Below are positions 54,693-63,983 of a stretch of 64,000 bases of DNA, in pieces. The translations under genes were made by a program, and so were the position numbers. The DNA is from Nostoc sp. KVJ3 (GTDB lineage: Bacteria; Cyanobacteriota; Cyanobacteriia; Cyanobacteriales; Nostocaceae): positions 930,001-994,000 of the forward strand of contig NZ_WWFG01000002.1 in assembly GCF_026127265.1 (NCBI RefSeq). The letters are read 5' to 3'. Within the stretch, counting starts at the first letter, position 1. Each line of letters starts with the position of its first letter. The notes beneath the pieces were generated by a model. It was not told the origin of the DNA, searched no databases, and saw only the letters and a program-made list of their open reading frames with translations.

Positions 54693-54831
54693 ATTCCGCA
54701 CAAGTTAGCAAAGCAGTTTTCACGATTGCCTTTACCAGTTTGGCTACGCTCCCATTAGCGGGAGCGGCAGGAGTCGAACCTGCATTCCGTTGCCGGAGTG
54801 TGTGTAGACTTCACAAGTTAGGGTGCGGAAT
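54693..54831 (-). ncRNA. RNA B: YrlA-type RNA with permuted tRNA-like module
   Basis: About 139 nt, 5 bases after the stop of the 66-aa gene. Outer stem ATTCCGCAC/GTGCGGAAT (9 bp, perfect), internal loop CCUAACUU facing UAACUU, inner stem GUGAAGU/GCUUUGC. The head reads in permuted order: a GNRA hairpin UCCG-GCAA-CGGA, T arm GCAGG-UUCGACU-CCUGC (54767-54783), 3' acceptor strand CGCUCCC, six-nt loop GCUAAU, 5' acceptor strand GGGAGCG (7 bp, perfect), UA, and D arm GCC-x11-GGC. The anticodon arm is replaced by the scaffold. This is the layout described for bacterial YrlA Y RNAs, whose tRNA-like module has D, T and closed acceptor arms. Confidence 0.9.
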
Positions 54832-54836
54832 AAAAT

Positions 54837-55037
54837 TCAACCATAGACAGCTTCAGGGCGGACAATCAAATCACCACTAGGGCGGCGATCGATTACGTAA
54901 GCAGAAAGGCGATCGCTATTCACATCTAAATGTCGAGCAACGCGCTCTTTCACTGCCACATCATTCATCCCTGCTGCAATTCCCAATTGGGTTTTTGGCA
55001 CATCAAGAGAACGTCCTTCAAATCGAATATGAACCAT
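54837..55037 (-). CDS. Small beta-grasp-like (ubiquitin-like) protein ending in Gly
   Basis: 66 aa from ATG 55037 (MVHIRFEGRSLDV), chosen for GAGGTG 7 bases upstream; an earlier in-frame start adds three residues. Predicted order is strand-turn-strand, helix (NDVAVKERVARHLDV), strand, strand (LSAYVIDRRPSGDLIVRPEAVYG). This suits a beta-grasp fold. The C-terminus ends in Tyr-Gly. With an E1-like enzyme in the same unit I infer a ubiquitin-like modifier used by that enzyme. First protein gene after the promoter; RNA C lies before it and RNA B after it. Confidence 0.75.
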   Translation of the reverse strand: MVHIRFEGRSLDVPKTQLGIAAGMNDVAVKERVARHLDVNSDRLSAYVIDRRPSGDLIVRPEAVYG

Positions 55038-55074
55038 TGCAATCACCTCTTTTTTAATTACGAATTGATATAAG

Positions 55075-55281
<207 letters not shown>

Positions 55282-55359
55282 AAGACAGGCATAATTGCGA
55301 TGCTTTGATTTTGCTAAGAAAGCGTCTACAGTTTTGCCTTTTGAGGAGGCTTTAAGTCT

Positions 55360-55397
55360 CATACTACATTTGTAGTATGCTTTTTACATAATGTCAA
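55360..55397 (-). promoter_or_regulatory. Promoter of the Ro/Y-RNA locus with palindromic operator
   Basis: On the minus strand TTGACA (55392-55397), a 17-base spacer, then TACAAA (55369-55374) as -10. A perfect palindrome CATACTACAAATGTAGTATG (55360-55379, 9-bp arms) covers the -10. This suits a dimeric repressor that blocks RNA polymerase. No regulator gene is found in the locus. The start of RNA C would lie about 80-90 bases downstream. Confidence 0.75.
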
Positions 55398-55576
55398 GGG
55401 GATAAGTGTTTACGCAAAATTATTTATAGAAATCAATACCTTCGCCATTTTTTTGATTTGTTGCGTTGAGCGATCGCGAACAGCGTCCCACAGGGAAGGG
55501 AAACCCCTTTTTTAATTAAAAATTTCAAATTAAAAATTAAAAATTGAAGATTTATATCATGTCCGGTTAAACACTT

Positions 55577-55883
55577 GTCATTGCGTACTCCGTTGGAGAA
55601 TCCGAACGCGAATAGCGTCTCCGAAGGAGAAGGGTACGGAGTGAAGCATAAGTCCTTCGGACACGCTTCGCGAACGCAGAGTCCTGGTGATTGCAACTCT
55701 TGGAGACGTTGCGCTCGCAATGACATATCGTAAGTAATTTGGCGGTTGCTATATTACTCGTATGCAAAAATATTTATGTCATTGCGTAGGCGGAGCCTTC
55801 CCGTAGGGTACGGAATGAAATGTAGCGAAGCAATCCCAATATCTTGGGATTGCTTCATTCCGCTTTGCTCCATTCGCAATGAC
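55577..55883. repeat. Two 'GTCATTGCG...CGCAATGAC' dispersed repeats
   Basis: 55577-55724 and 55778-55883 each begin GTCATTGCG and end CGCAATGAC, with internal 'GAAGCGAAGCAATC'-like blocks. They are members of the family inside the MITEs at 18192 and 45299. Spacer 55398-56025 has no gene; AT-rich AATTTTTAATT repeats fill the rest. Confidence 0.8.
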
Positions 55884-56025
55884 AAACGTATATTTATTTT
55901 TGCATTACTACTTAGAGAGCGTCTTGCAATTTTTAATTAATAATTTTTAATTTTTAATTGGAGAGAAGCGACTTGTCGCTCAACTGCAACAACAATATCG
56001 GTTTTCGTGTTGTGTGTGATAGCGT

Positions 56026-58152
56026 TTAGGGTGTTTCCGTCGGTGTTGGTGTTGGTGTAGCAGTTTCTATAGGAGTTGGTGTAAGTGTCGGTGTTGATGT
56101 TGGCGTTGGCGTTGATGTTGGCGTTGGCGTTGATGTTGGCGTTGGCGTTGGTGTTGGTGTGGGATTTTCCGCCGTGATGGTGAGTTGATAATCTGTTGGT
56201 TTCGATGCTGTGGAAACCACGACAAACTCGTAAAATCCTTTTTCTGGTAATTTTTTTGATAAACTGCGCTGGGTAGAATCTTCTAAAAATGGGATTTTGC
56301 CAGAGGGTAAATAGACTGATAACAAAACTTGGGAATTTGCTTCTAGCTTCAAGTCCAGAAATTGATCTTTAGCAAGTCCAGCAATGAATACTTTACCATC
56401 ACCAGGTTGCAGAGTGCCGTTGACTGTTTTACCAGTAGCCCCCGGATCAAAAACAAGCTTCTCAAAAGCGCTACGGGCGAGGATCGCACTGAATTTATCG
56501 TTTAGAAAACCGTACCAAACTTGTTCAATGGGCTGACCTCGGAAATTTTTACCACGTTGTTCAGGGAATACACTGAAGAACGCGGCATCTCCTAAGTCAG
56601 ATAAAGAACGACTACCAACGTTGATTTTGTTGACTTCTAGTTTCCAGCGATCGCGTTCGGCACTTGTATAAGTTCCCAGTTGCTTACGTGTATTTGAACT
56701 CAGTAGTGCTAGTTTTTCCAGCAATTCGGATGCTGTTTTATCCCATTCTGCTCGCAAAGCCTCATCTTCAGGGCTATCGCTGAGAGTGCGTCCCTTTAAA
56801 CTCGGATTTTTGTCCCAAAAAACTTGATTTACCAAGTTCACGTAGAAGCTAGAGTTAATCCCCAACTGCTGACGGCGATCGCTTAATCTTTCTTTGCGCT
56901 GCCTTTCTGCTGGTGAATATTGCGCTAAAGGATCGGTTGGTTGGTTACTGGTTGGTATTGGGCTGGCTGTGGGAGTAGGCTGGACTTGTGCGACATCGTT
57001 GCGGTGGCCATTCACTCCCCACCAAATTAATCCAACACTACCAGCGATCGCCACCGTCACTAGGAAGGTTTTTGTTGGTGTCCACGAAGAGGGAGGGGGA
57101 GATGAGGGGGATGAGGGGGATGGGGGGGAGACGGCGACGGTGGCAGATGTGGGTTGTGGTGGGGTGGGATATTGAGTTGGGGGATAGTTAGCTGGGGACG
57201 GGTTGAGGGCTTCGAGGACTTGACGAACTGATTGATAGCGATCGCTTGGTCTGGCAGATAGCATTTTATCTAATACCTGTGCCAAAATCGGACTGACGTT
57301 GACATCTCGTCGCCATTGCCAGGTAAGATTATAGGTATCGATTAATTCTTGGGGTTGTTTGCCTGTCAGTAAAACCAACATTGTTGCGGCCAAGGCATAC
57401 AAATCGCTGTGAGGAGACACTGAACCAGTTTGCATCTGTTCTGGTGGTGCAAATCCGACTTTACCTAATAGGGTTGGTGCTGTGGGAGGTGCAACCATAC
57501 CGGGTTGATAATATTGGGAAGCAACGGCTGCTACTACTTGTTTGACACCGCCAAAATCAATTAACACTGGCAATTTGTCAACAGTGCGAAGCATTAAGTT
57601 ATCTGGAGAAATATCTCGATGAATTACTCCTAGCGAATGAATGTATTCCAACACTGGCAAAATTTGCTGCAACAATAGGCGTACTTCCGCCTCTGTAAAG
57701 CGCAAACCCTGCTGTATTCGGGCATTTAACAACGAGTTGTAAGTTTCCCCTTCTACATAATCTTGCACCAAAAATAGATATTCTTTGCCCCCTAAGTTCA
57801 GGCGAAGCAGTTCCCGGAAGCGGGGAATTTGGGGATGTTGCAATTTATAGAGAACACTTGCTTCTCTCTCAAATAGTTCTTCAGCTTTTTGGACAACGTA
57901 AGCGGTTTGAACTTGGGGAGAAAATTCTTTTAAAACACAAAGTTCGCGGAAACGGTTAACATCTTCAGCTAAATAAGTGCGTCCAAAGCCACCTTGTCCA
58001 AGTTGACGGACAATCACATAGCGATCGCCTAAAGTTAATCCCGGTTGGATACTATAACTCATGGGCTGATCCGACAATTTTTCACCACACTGGAAACAAA
58101 AGCGAGTACCTGGGGAATTTTCATGTCCTTTAGAACAATATATTTTAGTCAT
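56026..58152 (-). CDS. Ser/Thr protein kinase with zinc ribbon and C-terminal Thr/Pro repeats
   Basis: 708 aa. N-terminal zinc ribbon (CSKGHENSPGTRFCFQCG). Kinase domain about 40-310: glycine loop LGQGGFGRTYLAED, Lys in CVLKEFSPQ, catalytic HRDISPDNLML, DFG in LIDFGGVKQV. A Pro/Ser linker, a transmembrane helix (TKTFLVTVAIAGSVGLIWWGV), then an outside helical domain (about 420-560) that is shared with the next kinase (RRQQLGINSSFYVNLVNQVFW; GRTLSDSPEDEALRAEWDK; EQVWYGF). A beta-rich domain and a long Thr/Pro tail (TPTPTS) end it. It is a PknB-like receptor kinase; the signal is unknown. Just downstream of, and 50 bases from, its paralogue. Confidence 0.92.
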   Translation of the reverse strand: MTKIYCSKGHENSPGTRFCFQCGEKLSDQPMSYSIQPGLTLGDRYVIVRQLGQGGFGRTYLAEDVNRFRELCVLKEFSPQVQTAYVVQKAEELFEREASVLYKLQHPQIPRFRELLRLNLGGKEYLFLVQDYVEGETYNSLLNARIQQGLRFTEAEVRLLLQQILPVLEYIHSLGVIHRDISPDNLMLRTVDKLPVLIDFGGVKQVVAAVASQYYQPGMVAPPTAPTLLGKVGFAPPEQMQTGSVSPHSDLYALAATMLVLLTGKQPQELIDTYNLTWQWRRDVNVSPILAQVLDKMLSARPSDRYQSVRQVLEALNPSPANYPPTQYPTPPQPTSATVAVSPPSPSSPSSPPPSSWTPTKTFLVTVAIAGSVGLIWWGVNGHRNDVAQVQPTPTASPIPTSNQPTDPLAQYSPAERQRKERLSDRRQQLGINSSFYVNLVNQVFWDKNPSLKGRTLSDSPEDEALRAEWDKTASELLEKLALLSSNTRKQLGTYTSAERDRWKLEVNKINVGSRSLSDLGDAAFFSVFPEQRGKNFRGQPIEQVWYGFLNDKFSAILARSAFEKLVFDPGATGKTVNGTLQPGDGKVFIAGLAKDQFLDLKLEANSQVLLSVYLPSGKIPFLEDSTQRSLSKKLPEKGFYEFVVVSTASKPTDYQLTITAENPTPTPTPTPTSTPTPTSTPTPTSTPTLTPTPIETATPTPTPTETP

Positions 58153-58202
58153 TAGTAATTAGTCATTAGTAATTATTTATTCTTCCCCAGTCGCCAGTCT
58201 CC

Positions 58203-59894
58203 TTACTTGCTAAATTGTACTTTACTGACTCCATCGGCTGCGATCGCATACCAAATTTGTCCAAAAGTCTTTTGATTCAGTTTCCCACGCTCCTGTCCAG
58301 GAAACAACCGATCAAATTTTTCATTTGTGTCTTTGTTCAGTTGCTCAATTGTATAGTTCCCCAATTGGCCGGATCGCGCTTGTCGTCTCCATGTATCGTA
58401 ATCTTTTTGACTATATTTACCCAATTTTTGCCGAGATCCTGTACTGAGGTCAGCCTGTTCTATTTTATTCAATAAATCGTCAGCGATCTCAGACCATTCA
58501 TCTCGTAAGCCAGCGTCTTCAGGTTTAGATGTCAGGCTACGTCCCTTTAATTCCGGTTTTTTTGTATAAAATAAATCATCTACGAAGGGAATAAAAAATC
58601 CTTCAGTAATTTCTAGCTGTTGGCGACGACTGATAATTTCCTTGAGATTAGGATTTTTACCTTTGTCGCTACCTGGTTTCCCGCTTGGAAAATGTGGAAT
58701 TTGCGGTAATGAAGGTAATGAAATTGATGGGATAGCGATTGAAGTTACGGCCCGAATGGCTGCATTTCCCGCCGCTAAAGTTAATCCAACTAAAGCCGTT
58801 CCCCCTAAACTCATCACAAAAGGGCGAATCCAAACAGGGAAAGTTCTCGGTTTAGCAATAGCTTGCGTTCTGTTCTGGAATCTACTTACAATAGCGCTGG
58901 CGCGTTGTCTTCCTGGAGCAACTACCATCGTCTTAATCTTGGTGGTAATATAATTACCTGTGGATTTAGCCGCAGTTGCCGATGGTAAATCTTTGAGGAT
59001 TTGATCGGCTCGTTGATAGCGATCGCTCGGTTTATAAGCCAGCATCTTTTTTAACACCGCTTCCAATTTGGGACTAACTCGGATTTCTTTTCCCCATCCC
59101 CAAATTCCCTGATAACTGTCGTATAATTTTTGTGGCTCTTGACCTGTAAGCAATACCAGTGATGTAACTGCCAATGAGTATAAATCACTACTGAAAAATG
59201 CTTTACCCTGGCGTAGCTGTTCTTCAGGAGCGTAGCCTTTTTTACCCAGTAAAGTATTATTTCCAACCAACTTAGTCCGCCAAAAACCTTGAGAAGCTGG
59301 CAATTGCTTGACACCACCAAAATCAATTAGCACGGGTAAATTATCAGAACGCCGCCAAATCAAATTGTCAGGAGAGATATCACGGTGAACTACATCTTGT
59401 GAGTGGATGTAGGATAACACAGGTAAAATCTGTTGCAGTAGGGTGATTACTTCCTCTTCACTAAAAGTTTTTCCTTGGCTTTCGCGTTGTTCTAACAATT
59501 GGTAATAATTGTCACCATCCACATAATCTTGCACTAGAAAGAAAAAATCTTTAGCGCCTATCTTCACTTGTAGCGAGGCGTGAAAACGCGGAATCTGTGG
59601 ATGCTGGAGTTTTTTTAAAACATTGGCTTCTCGTTCAAATAACTCTTTAGCTTTTTGTAAATCTTGGTGTTCTTGGACTTGGGGTGCAAATTCCTTCAGC
59701 ACACAGGTTTCATGGGATTTACTTATATCCTCCGCCAAATAGGTGCGTCCAAAGCCGCCCTGCCCTAAATGACGGATAATTTGATAGCGATTATCCACAA
59801 CCTGCCCCACAGCAAGAGGTAATGGTTCACCACAATGGGTACAAAAGCGGTTACTACCATTATTTGTGTGTTGTTTACTGCAATAAAGCTGCAT
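58203..59894 (-). CDS. Ser/Thr protein kinase with zinc ribbon, paralogue of the next
   Basis: 563 aa. Zinc ribbon CSKQHTNNGSNRFCTHCG. Kinase domain with LGQGGFGRTYLAED, CVLKEFAPQ, VVHRDISPDNLIW and LIDFGGVKQL. A basic linker with a transmembrane helix (WIRPFVMSLGGTALVGLTLAAG). The C-terminal helical domain (RRQQLEITEGFFIPFVDDLFY; GRSLTSKPEDAGLRDEWSE; FGQIWYAIAADGVSKVQFSK) has the same pattern as the neighbour but ends without the beta-rich and Thr/Pro parts. The pair arose by tandem duplication. The shared outer domain may be a sensor. Confidence 0.92.
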   Translation of the reverse strand: MQLYCSKQHTNNGSNRFCTHCGEPLPLAVGQVVDNRYQIIRHLGQGGFGRTYLAEDISKSHETCVLKEFAPQVQEHQDLQKAKELFEREANVLKKLQHPQIPRFHASLQVKIGAKDFFFLVQDYVDGDNYYQLLEQRESQGKTFSEEEVITLLQQILPVLSYIHSQDVVHRDISPDNLIWRRSDNLPVLIDFGGVKQLPASQGFWRTKLVGNNTLLGKKGYAPEEQLRQGKAFFSSDLYSLAVTSLVLLTGQEPQKLYDSYQGIWGWGKEIRVSPKLEAVLKKMLAYKPSDRYQRADQILKDLPSATAAKSTGNYITTKIKTMVVAPGRQRASAIVSRFQNRTQAIAKPRTFPVWIRPFVMSLGGTALVGLTLAAGNAAIRAVTSIAIPSISLPSLPQIPHFPSGKPGSDKGKNPNLKEIISRRQQLEITEGFFIPFVDDLFYTKKPELKGRSLTSKPEDAGLRDEWSEIADDLLNKIEQADLSTGSRQKLGKYSQKDYDTWRRQARSGQLGNYTIEQLNKDTNEKFDRLFPGQERGKLNQKTFGQIWYAIAADGVSKVQFSK

Positions 59895-60058
59895 GGTGCT
59901 GAAGGATAAATTAAGGTTTTATTGAATGACTACAACGTGCATACCCTCATTTTCGGATATCCTACAAATTAGGAATTACGTTCGCGGAGCGTGCCGGAGG
60001 CTCTATTACGAATTATTCTAACGGTGTTGGTTCTATTTCAGGATAAAGAACAAGTGTT

Positions 60059-61573
60059 ATGAACTGCAAACCACGACAGCAGCAAGTAATTAAAGCATTT
60101 GAAGATTTTTTGTCTACTCCCCTAGAAACGATATTGCAACGGCATCTTAACACTCAAACTTCGGTAGCTTTAACTTTATTTCATGATGTAGCAACTAATG
60201 TACCTGCCTACAAAGCTTTTTTAGCAGAAAGGGAAATAAATCCCGCGACTATTCAAACCTTGGAGGAGTTTCAAAAACTCCCAGCGATCGCTAAACAAAA
60301 TTATATCCTGCGTTATCCCTTAGCTGACTTGTGCCGCAACGGACAATTAGAAGCGTGTGACATGATAGCTGCTTCATCAGGTTCCAGTGGGAAACCGACA
60401 TTTTGGCCTCGTTTTTTCACAGATGAACTCCAAATCGCTACCCGCTTTGAACAGATTTTTCACGATAGTTTCTATACAGATACCAGACGTACCCTAGCAG
60501 TGATTTGTTTCACTTTAGGCACTTGGGTAGGTGGAATGTTTACCACTAATTGCTGTCGTTATCTTGCTAGCAAAGGTTATCCCATCACTGTAATTACTCC
60601 TGGTAACAACAAAGAAGAAATCTTGCGAGTTGTCCAAGAACTAGGTTCGGAATTTGAGCAAGTGGTGTTATTGGGATACCCGCCATTTTTAAAAGATGTG
60701 ATTGATACTGGTATCGCCCGTGGCGTGGAGTGGCAGCAATATCAGATTAAATTAGTGATGGCGGGAGAAGTATTTAGTGAAGAATGGCGGAGTTTAGTTG
60801 GCGAAAGAGTTGGTTCACAAAATCCTTGCTATGATTTTGCATCACTTTACGGCACTGCGGATGCAGGAGTTTTGGGGAATGAAACGCCGTTAAGTATCTG
60901 TATTCGCCGTTTTTTAGCACAAAATCCCGATGCAGCTAGAGCTTTATTTGGGGAATCGCGTTTACCCACGCTAGTACAATACGATCCTTGCAGTCGCTTT
61001 TTTGAAGTTGAAGATGGCGGATTGCTATTTTCAGGGGATAACGGTATTCCCTTAGTGCGTTATGACATATTGGATACTGGCGGGATAATTAGTTATGATT
61101 CTATGCTGCAATTTTTAGCAGAATGGGGATTTAACCCGCTCGAAAATCTCCGTTCTGATACTCAACACTCACCTAGAGGTATTCATCAGCTACCTTTCGT
61201 TTATGTATTTGGTCGTTCTAACTTTACAGTTTCTTACTTTGGCGCAAATATCTATCCAGAAAACGTCACAGTGGGATTGGAACAACCAGTAATTCAAGAA
61301 TGGGTGACAGGTAAATTTGTGTTGCAGGTGAAGGAAGATGCAGACAAAAATCGATTTTTATCTGTGGTTGTGGAGTTAGCACCAGGGGTAGAGGGTAATG
61401 AAGATCAAAGACTAGCGATCGCATCTTCCATTCTTTCACAACTGCTACGCCTAAATAGCGAGTTTGCTAATTATGTTCCCCCAGAATACCAAACACCACA
61501 AGTTACATTAGCCCCAATGGGTGATTTTGAATATTTCCCCATTGGAGTGAAACATCGTTATACCCGTCAATAG
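60059..61573 (+). CDS. Phenylacetate-CoA ligase-like AMP-forming enzyme
   Basis: 504 aa. AASSGSSGKPTFWPR is the Ser/Thr/Gly-rich phosphate loop of adenylate-forming enzymes; YDFASLYGTADAGVLGNE is the adenine/Thr region; GLLFSGDNGIPLVRYDILDTGGII the Asp motif; VYVFGRSNFTVSYFGANIYPENV the hinge to a small C-terminal domain. This is the PaaK/CapK-like group, which activates carboxylic acids to acyl-AMP and acyl-CoA. The substrate is not predictable. It is monocistronic. Confidence 0.88.
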   Translation: MNCKPRQQQVIKAFEDFLSTPLETILQRHLNTQTSVALTLFHDVATNVPAYKAFLAEREINPATIQTLEEFQKLPAIAKQNYILRYPLADLCRNGQLEACDMIAASSGSSGKPTFWPRFFTDELQIATRFEQIFHDSFYTDTRRTLAVICFTLGTWVGGMFTTNCCRYLASKGYPITVITPGNNKEEILRVVQELGSEFEQVVLLGYPPFLKDVIDTGIARGVEWQQYQIKLVMAGEVFSEEWRSLVGERVGSQNPCYDFASLYGTADAGVLGNETPLSICIRRFLAQNPDAARALFGESRLPTLVQYDPCSRFFEVEDGGLLFSGDNGIPLVRYDILDTGGIISYDSMLQFLAEWGFNPLENLRSDTQHSPRGIHQLPFVYVFGRSNFTVSYFGANIYPENVTVGLEQPVIQEWVTGKFVLQVKEDADKNRFLSVVVELAPGVEGNEDQRLAIASSILSQLLRLNSEFANYVPPEYQTPQVTLAPMGDFEYFPIGVKHRYTRQ

Positions 61574-62033
61574 GAGAATAGGGAATAGGAAATAGTTTTT
61601 GGTTATTTCCACTCCTATGTCTATTTATTTAGTGGTAAGTATCTTTAGCAATACTTGCAAATTCATTTTTAACTCATCCTACGGCTACGAAAACACCGCA
61701 AGGCTTCCAACACACTCCCGCATTTGCGAGTCTAAGAGCGTCGCGAACACGAGAGCGATCGTTTTTATAAAAAGCCGTGGGTAAATCAAAGTCATTGGTC
61801 ATTAGTACCAATGACTCCAATCCCGTACACCCCTCTTGTTGGGATGAGATTGCTGCCAATTTCTTTTGACAATTGCATAAAATTCTAATCAACCTCTGAT
61901 ATATATCTAGGCTTGACTTTACACATTAAAATACCTAACTTATCTGCTATTCCTATAGGAGTATAAGAATTTTTGTTTAACTATTTATACCTGTAGTTTC
62001 TCTAGTCAATAATCTTATTTTCAGGGATTAATT
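61574..62033. other. Gene-poor spacer with short repeats
   Basis: Contains a HIP1-linked repeat block (ACCGCAAGGCTTCCAACACA and GAGTCTAAGAGCGTCGCGAA). A minus-strand frame (61674-61892) is carried by this repeat and is not supported as a gene. Confidence 0.5.
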
Positions 62034-62600
62034 ATGTTTTCAATGGATGAATCACCCCTGCCTAATATTTTGGGATTTTTATCATTAGCTAGCTATATAG
62101 TCACATTAATTCCCACAATTGTCAGAATTGTTTTTCCACAAACCAAAGAGACTGGCATTCCACAATGGCTGCTAAAACGCCGTCGTATCATAGGTCTTAT
62201 AGCTTATTCTTTAGCTTTAGGTCATGCTTTCTTAATGGTTCAAAAGAGAAATTTTGATTTTTTTGACATCAAGACATTTTGGATATACATCCAGGGTGTA
62301 AGCACTTTCATTATTTTTACACTCCTCTCTATAACTTCTAATAACTGGAGTATAAAAAAGCTGAAAAAGAACTGGAAGCAATTACATAAGCTCACTTATG
62401 TAGCTATGGTTATTTTGATTTGGCATATCTGGGACAAGATGTCAGGTCACTGGACATATTTAACACCAATTAGCCTTGTTGCTATGCTTACGATCGTGGT
62501 TTTATTTATCATCCGACTTCGGATTGAACACCAGAATAAGCAACAAAAAAAGGCCCACATTATAACTAAACCAGATTTAGTAGGAAAAAGCACTAGATAG
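62034..62600 (+). CDS. Ferric-reductase-like transmembrane protein
   Basis: 188 aa with five predicted helices. RRRIIGLIAYSLALGHAFLM and LHKLTYVAMVILIWHIW place His residues in paired helices as in ferric reductase-like (YedZ/MsrQ, NOX-core) b-type haem proteins. FWIYIQGVSTFIIFTLLSITSNNW between them is also typical. Likely binds haem and moves electrons across a membrane; partner unknown. No flavin domain is attached. Confidence 0.8.
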   Translation: MFSMDESPLPNILGFLSLASYIVTLIPTIVRIVFPQTKETGIPQWLLKRRRIIGLIAYSLALGHAFLMVQKRNFDFFDIKTFWIYIQGVSTFIIFTLLSITSNNWSIKKLKKNWKQLHKLTYVAMVILIWHIWDKMSGHWTYLTPISLVAMLTIVVLFIIRLRIEHQNKQQKKAHIITKPDLVGKSTR

Positions 62601-62711
62601 TTTCATTACTACAAGATGGCGGAAGCAACTAATTAGTTGAAAAAGCTAAAACAAGCTTTATTTTCTTCTGCCTTCTGTTTTCTTGTACTATTTGTCGCCC
62701 AACTTGTGTAA

Positions 62712-63791
62712 ATGGAGAATTGCTCTATAGTGTCAAACCCAATTGTTAATAAAATTACACTATTACTGGCAATTGCGTCTACAGCAACCTTGGCTGCTGG
62801 GTTTAGTTATTATCGTTTAGTATTACCATTCGAGATGATCGCACCCGGCGTTACGTCCTTGCCAATTATTCAACCTTATCAAACCCTCAAAGACCATTCA
62901 GGCTGGATTTATGCGATCGCTATCAGTCCAGATGGTAATACTTTGGTTAGTGGTAGCTATAATGGCACGATAAAGATTTGGAATTTGCACACTGGCAAAT
63001 TACTCCACACTTTTCAAGGTCATGCTGATGCAGTTGTATCTTTGTCCATTAGCACTGATGGGCGTGTACTCGCTAGTGGCAGTTGGGATAATCGAATTAA
63101 ACTGTGGAATTTGGAAACAGGAACTCTCATCCGTACCCTTGATGGACATAGAGATGATGTAGAAGCAATTGCTATAAGTCCGAATGGAAAATTGCTTGCT
63201 AGTGGCAGTGCTGATAATACTATTAAGCTCTGGAATTTAGACACAGGTAAAGAACTCTTTACGCTCCAGGATGTGGGCTGGGTAAAGTCTGTTGCTTTTA
63301 GCCCCGATAGCCAGAAGTTAGCTAGTGGTAGTACAGATAGCTCCATCAGAATTTGGCAGCTAAATACTGCTAGTCCGACACTCATACAGACTTTCACAGG
63401 GCATTCTGAAGCAGTATGTTCTGTTGCTTTCAGTCCCGATGGGCAAACTCTTGCCAGTGGCAGTATAGATAAAACCATCAAACTGTGGCGATTAGGCGAT
63501 GGTAAATTGTTGCACACTCTAGCAGGGCATTATCGAGCCGTCTGGTCTGTTGCCTTTAGTCCTAATGGACAGACTTTAGTAAGTGGTAGTTATGACACAA
63601 CAATCAAGCTTTGGAATCCATCTACTGGCAAACTCCTTACCAACTTTGTAGGACATACTAAGTCTGTATGGTCTGTTGCCTTCAGTCCTAATGGGCAAAC
63701 TTTAGTAAGTGGTAGTGGTGACGAAACTATCAAACTTTGGTCTGTACCCCGCGATCTTACTGTTCATACTCAAATGTCACGCTCGAAATAG
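62712..63791 (+). CDS. WD40-repeat protein with N-terminal membrane anchor
   Basis: 359 aa. A short N-terminus with one hydrophobic helix (ITLLLAIASTATLAAGFSYY), then seven WD40 repeats of about 42 residues (unit pattern VWSVAFSPNGQTLVSGSYDTTIKLWN), enough for one closed propeller. High similarity among the repeats suggests recent internal duplication. Serves as a protein-binding platform; partner unknown. Confidence 0.92.
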   Translation: MENCSIVSNPIVNKITLLLAIASTATLAAGFSYYRLVLPFEMIAPGVTSLPIIQPYQTLKDHSGWIYAIAISPDGNTLVSGSYNGTIKIWNLHTGKLLHTFQGHADAVVSLSISTDGRVLASGSWDNRIKLWNLETGTLIRTLDGHRDDVEAIAISPNGKLLASGSADNTIKLWNLDTGKELFTLQDVGWVKSVAFSPDSQKLASGSTDSSIRIWQLNTASPTLIQTFTGHSEAVCSVAFSPDGQTLASGSIDKTIKLWRLGDGKLLHTLAGHYRAVWSVAFSPNGQTLVSGSYDTTIKLWNPSTGKLLTNFVGHTKSVWSVAFSPNGQTLVSGSGDETIKLWSVPRDLTVHTQMSRSK

Positions 63792-63945
63792 AGGCAAGGG
63801 AGCAAGGAGCATAACTCAGATGGGGATTTGAATGGCACTATAGATAAGCCCAAACTCTTATTTAGCGTCGTTTCCAGCCCGGAGGCTGGGAATGTATTCC
63901 AAGGGGCTGCTGCCTCTGATTAAACCACTGGAGGCTCCGCCTCCC

Positions 63946-63983
63946 AAAATTGGTTCCCAGCCTCTAGGCTGGGAACCAATTTT
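63946..63983. repeat. Near-perfect 17-bp inverted repeat after the WD40 gene
   Basis: AAAATTGGTTCCCAGCC, four-base loop, GGCTGGGAACCAATTTT. GGAGGCTGGGAA-like units also occur at 63880-63895, so this is a dispersed repeat family; it could also act as a two-way terminator. Confidence 0.7.

Noticed and set aside
55433..55767. Genes upstream of the Ro/Y-RNA promoter
   Set aside because: They are translations of the GTCATTGCG repeat family.
61674..61892. Minus-strand 72-codon gene
   Set aside because: The frame is carried by a dispersed repeat and resembles no protein.
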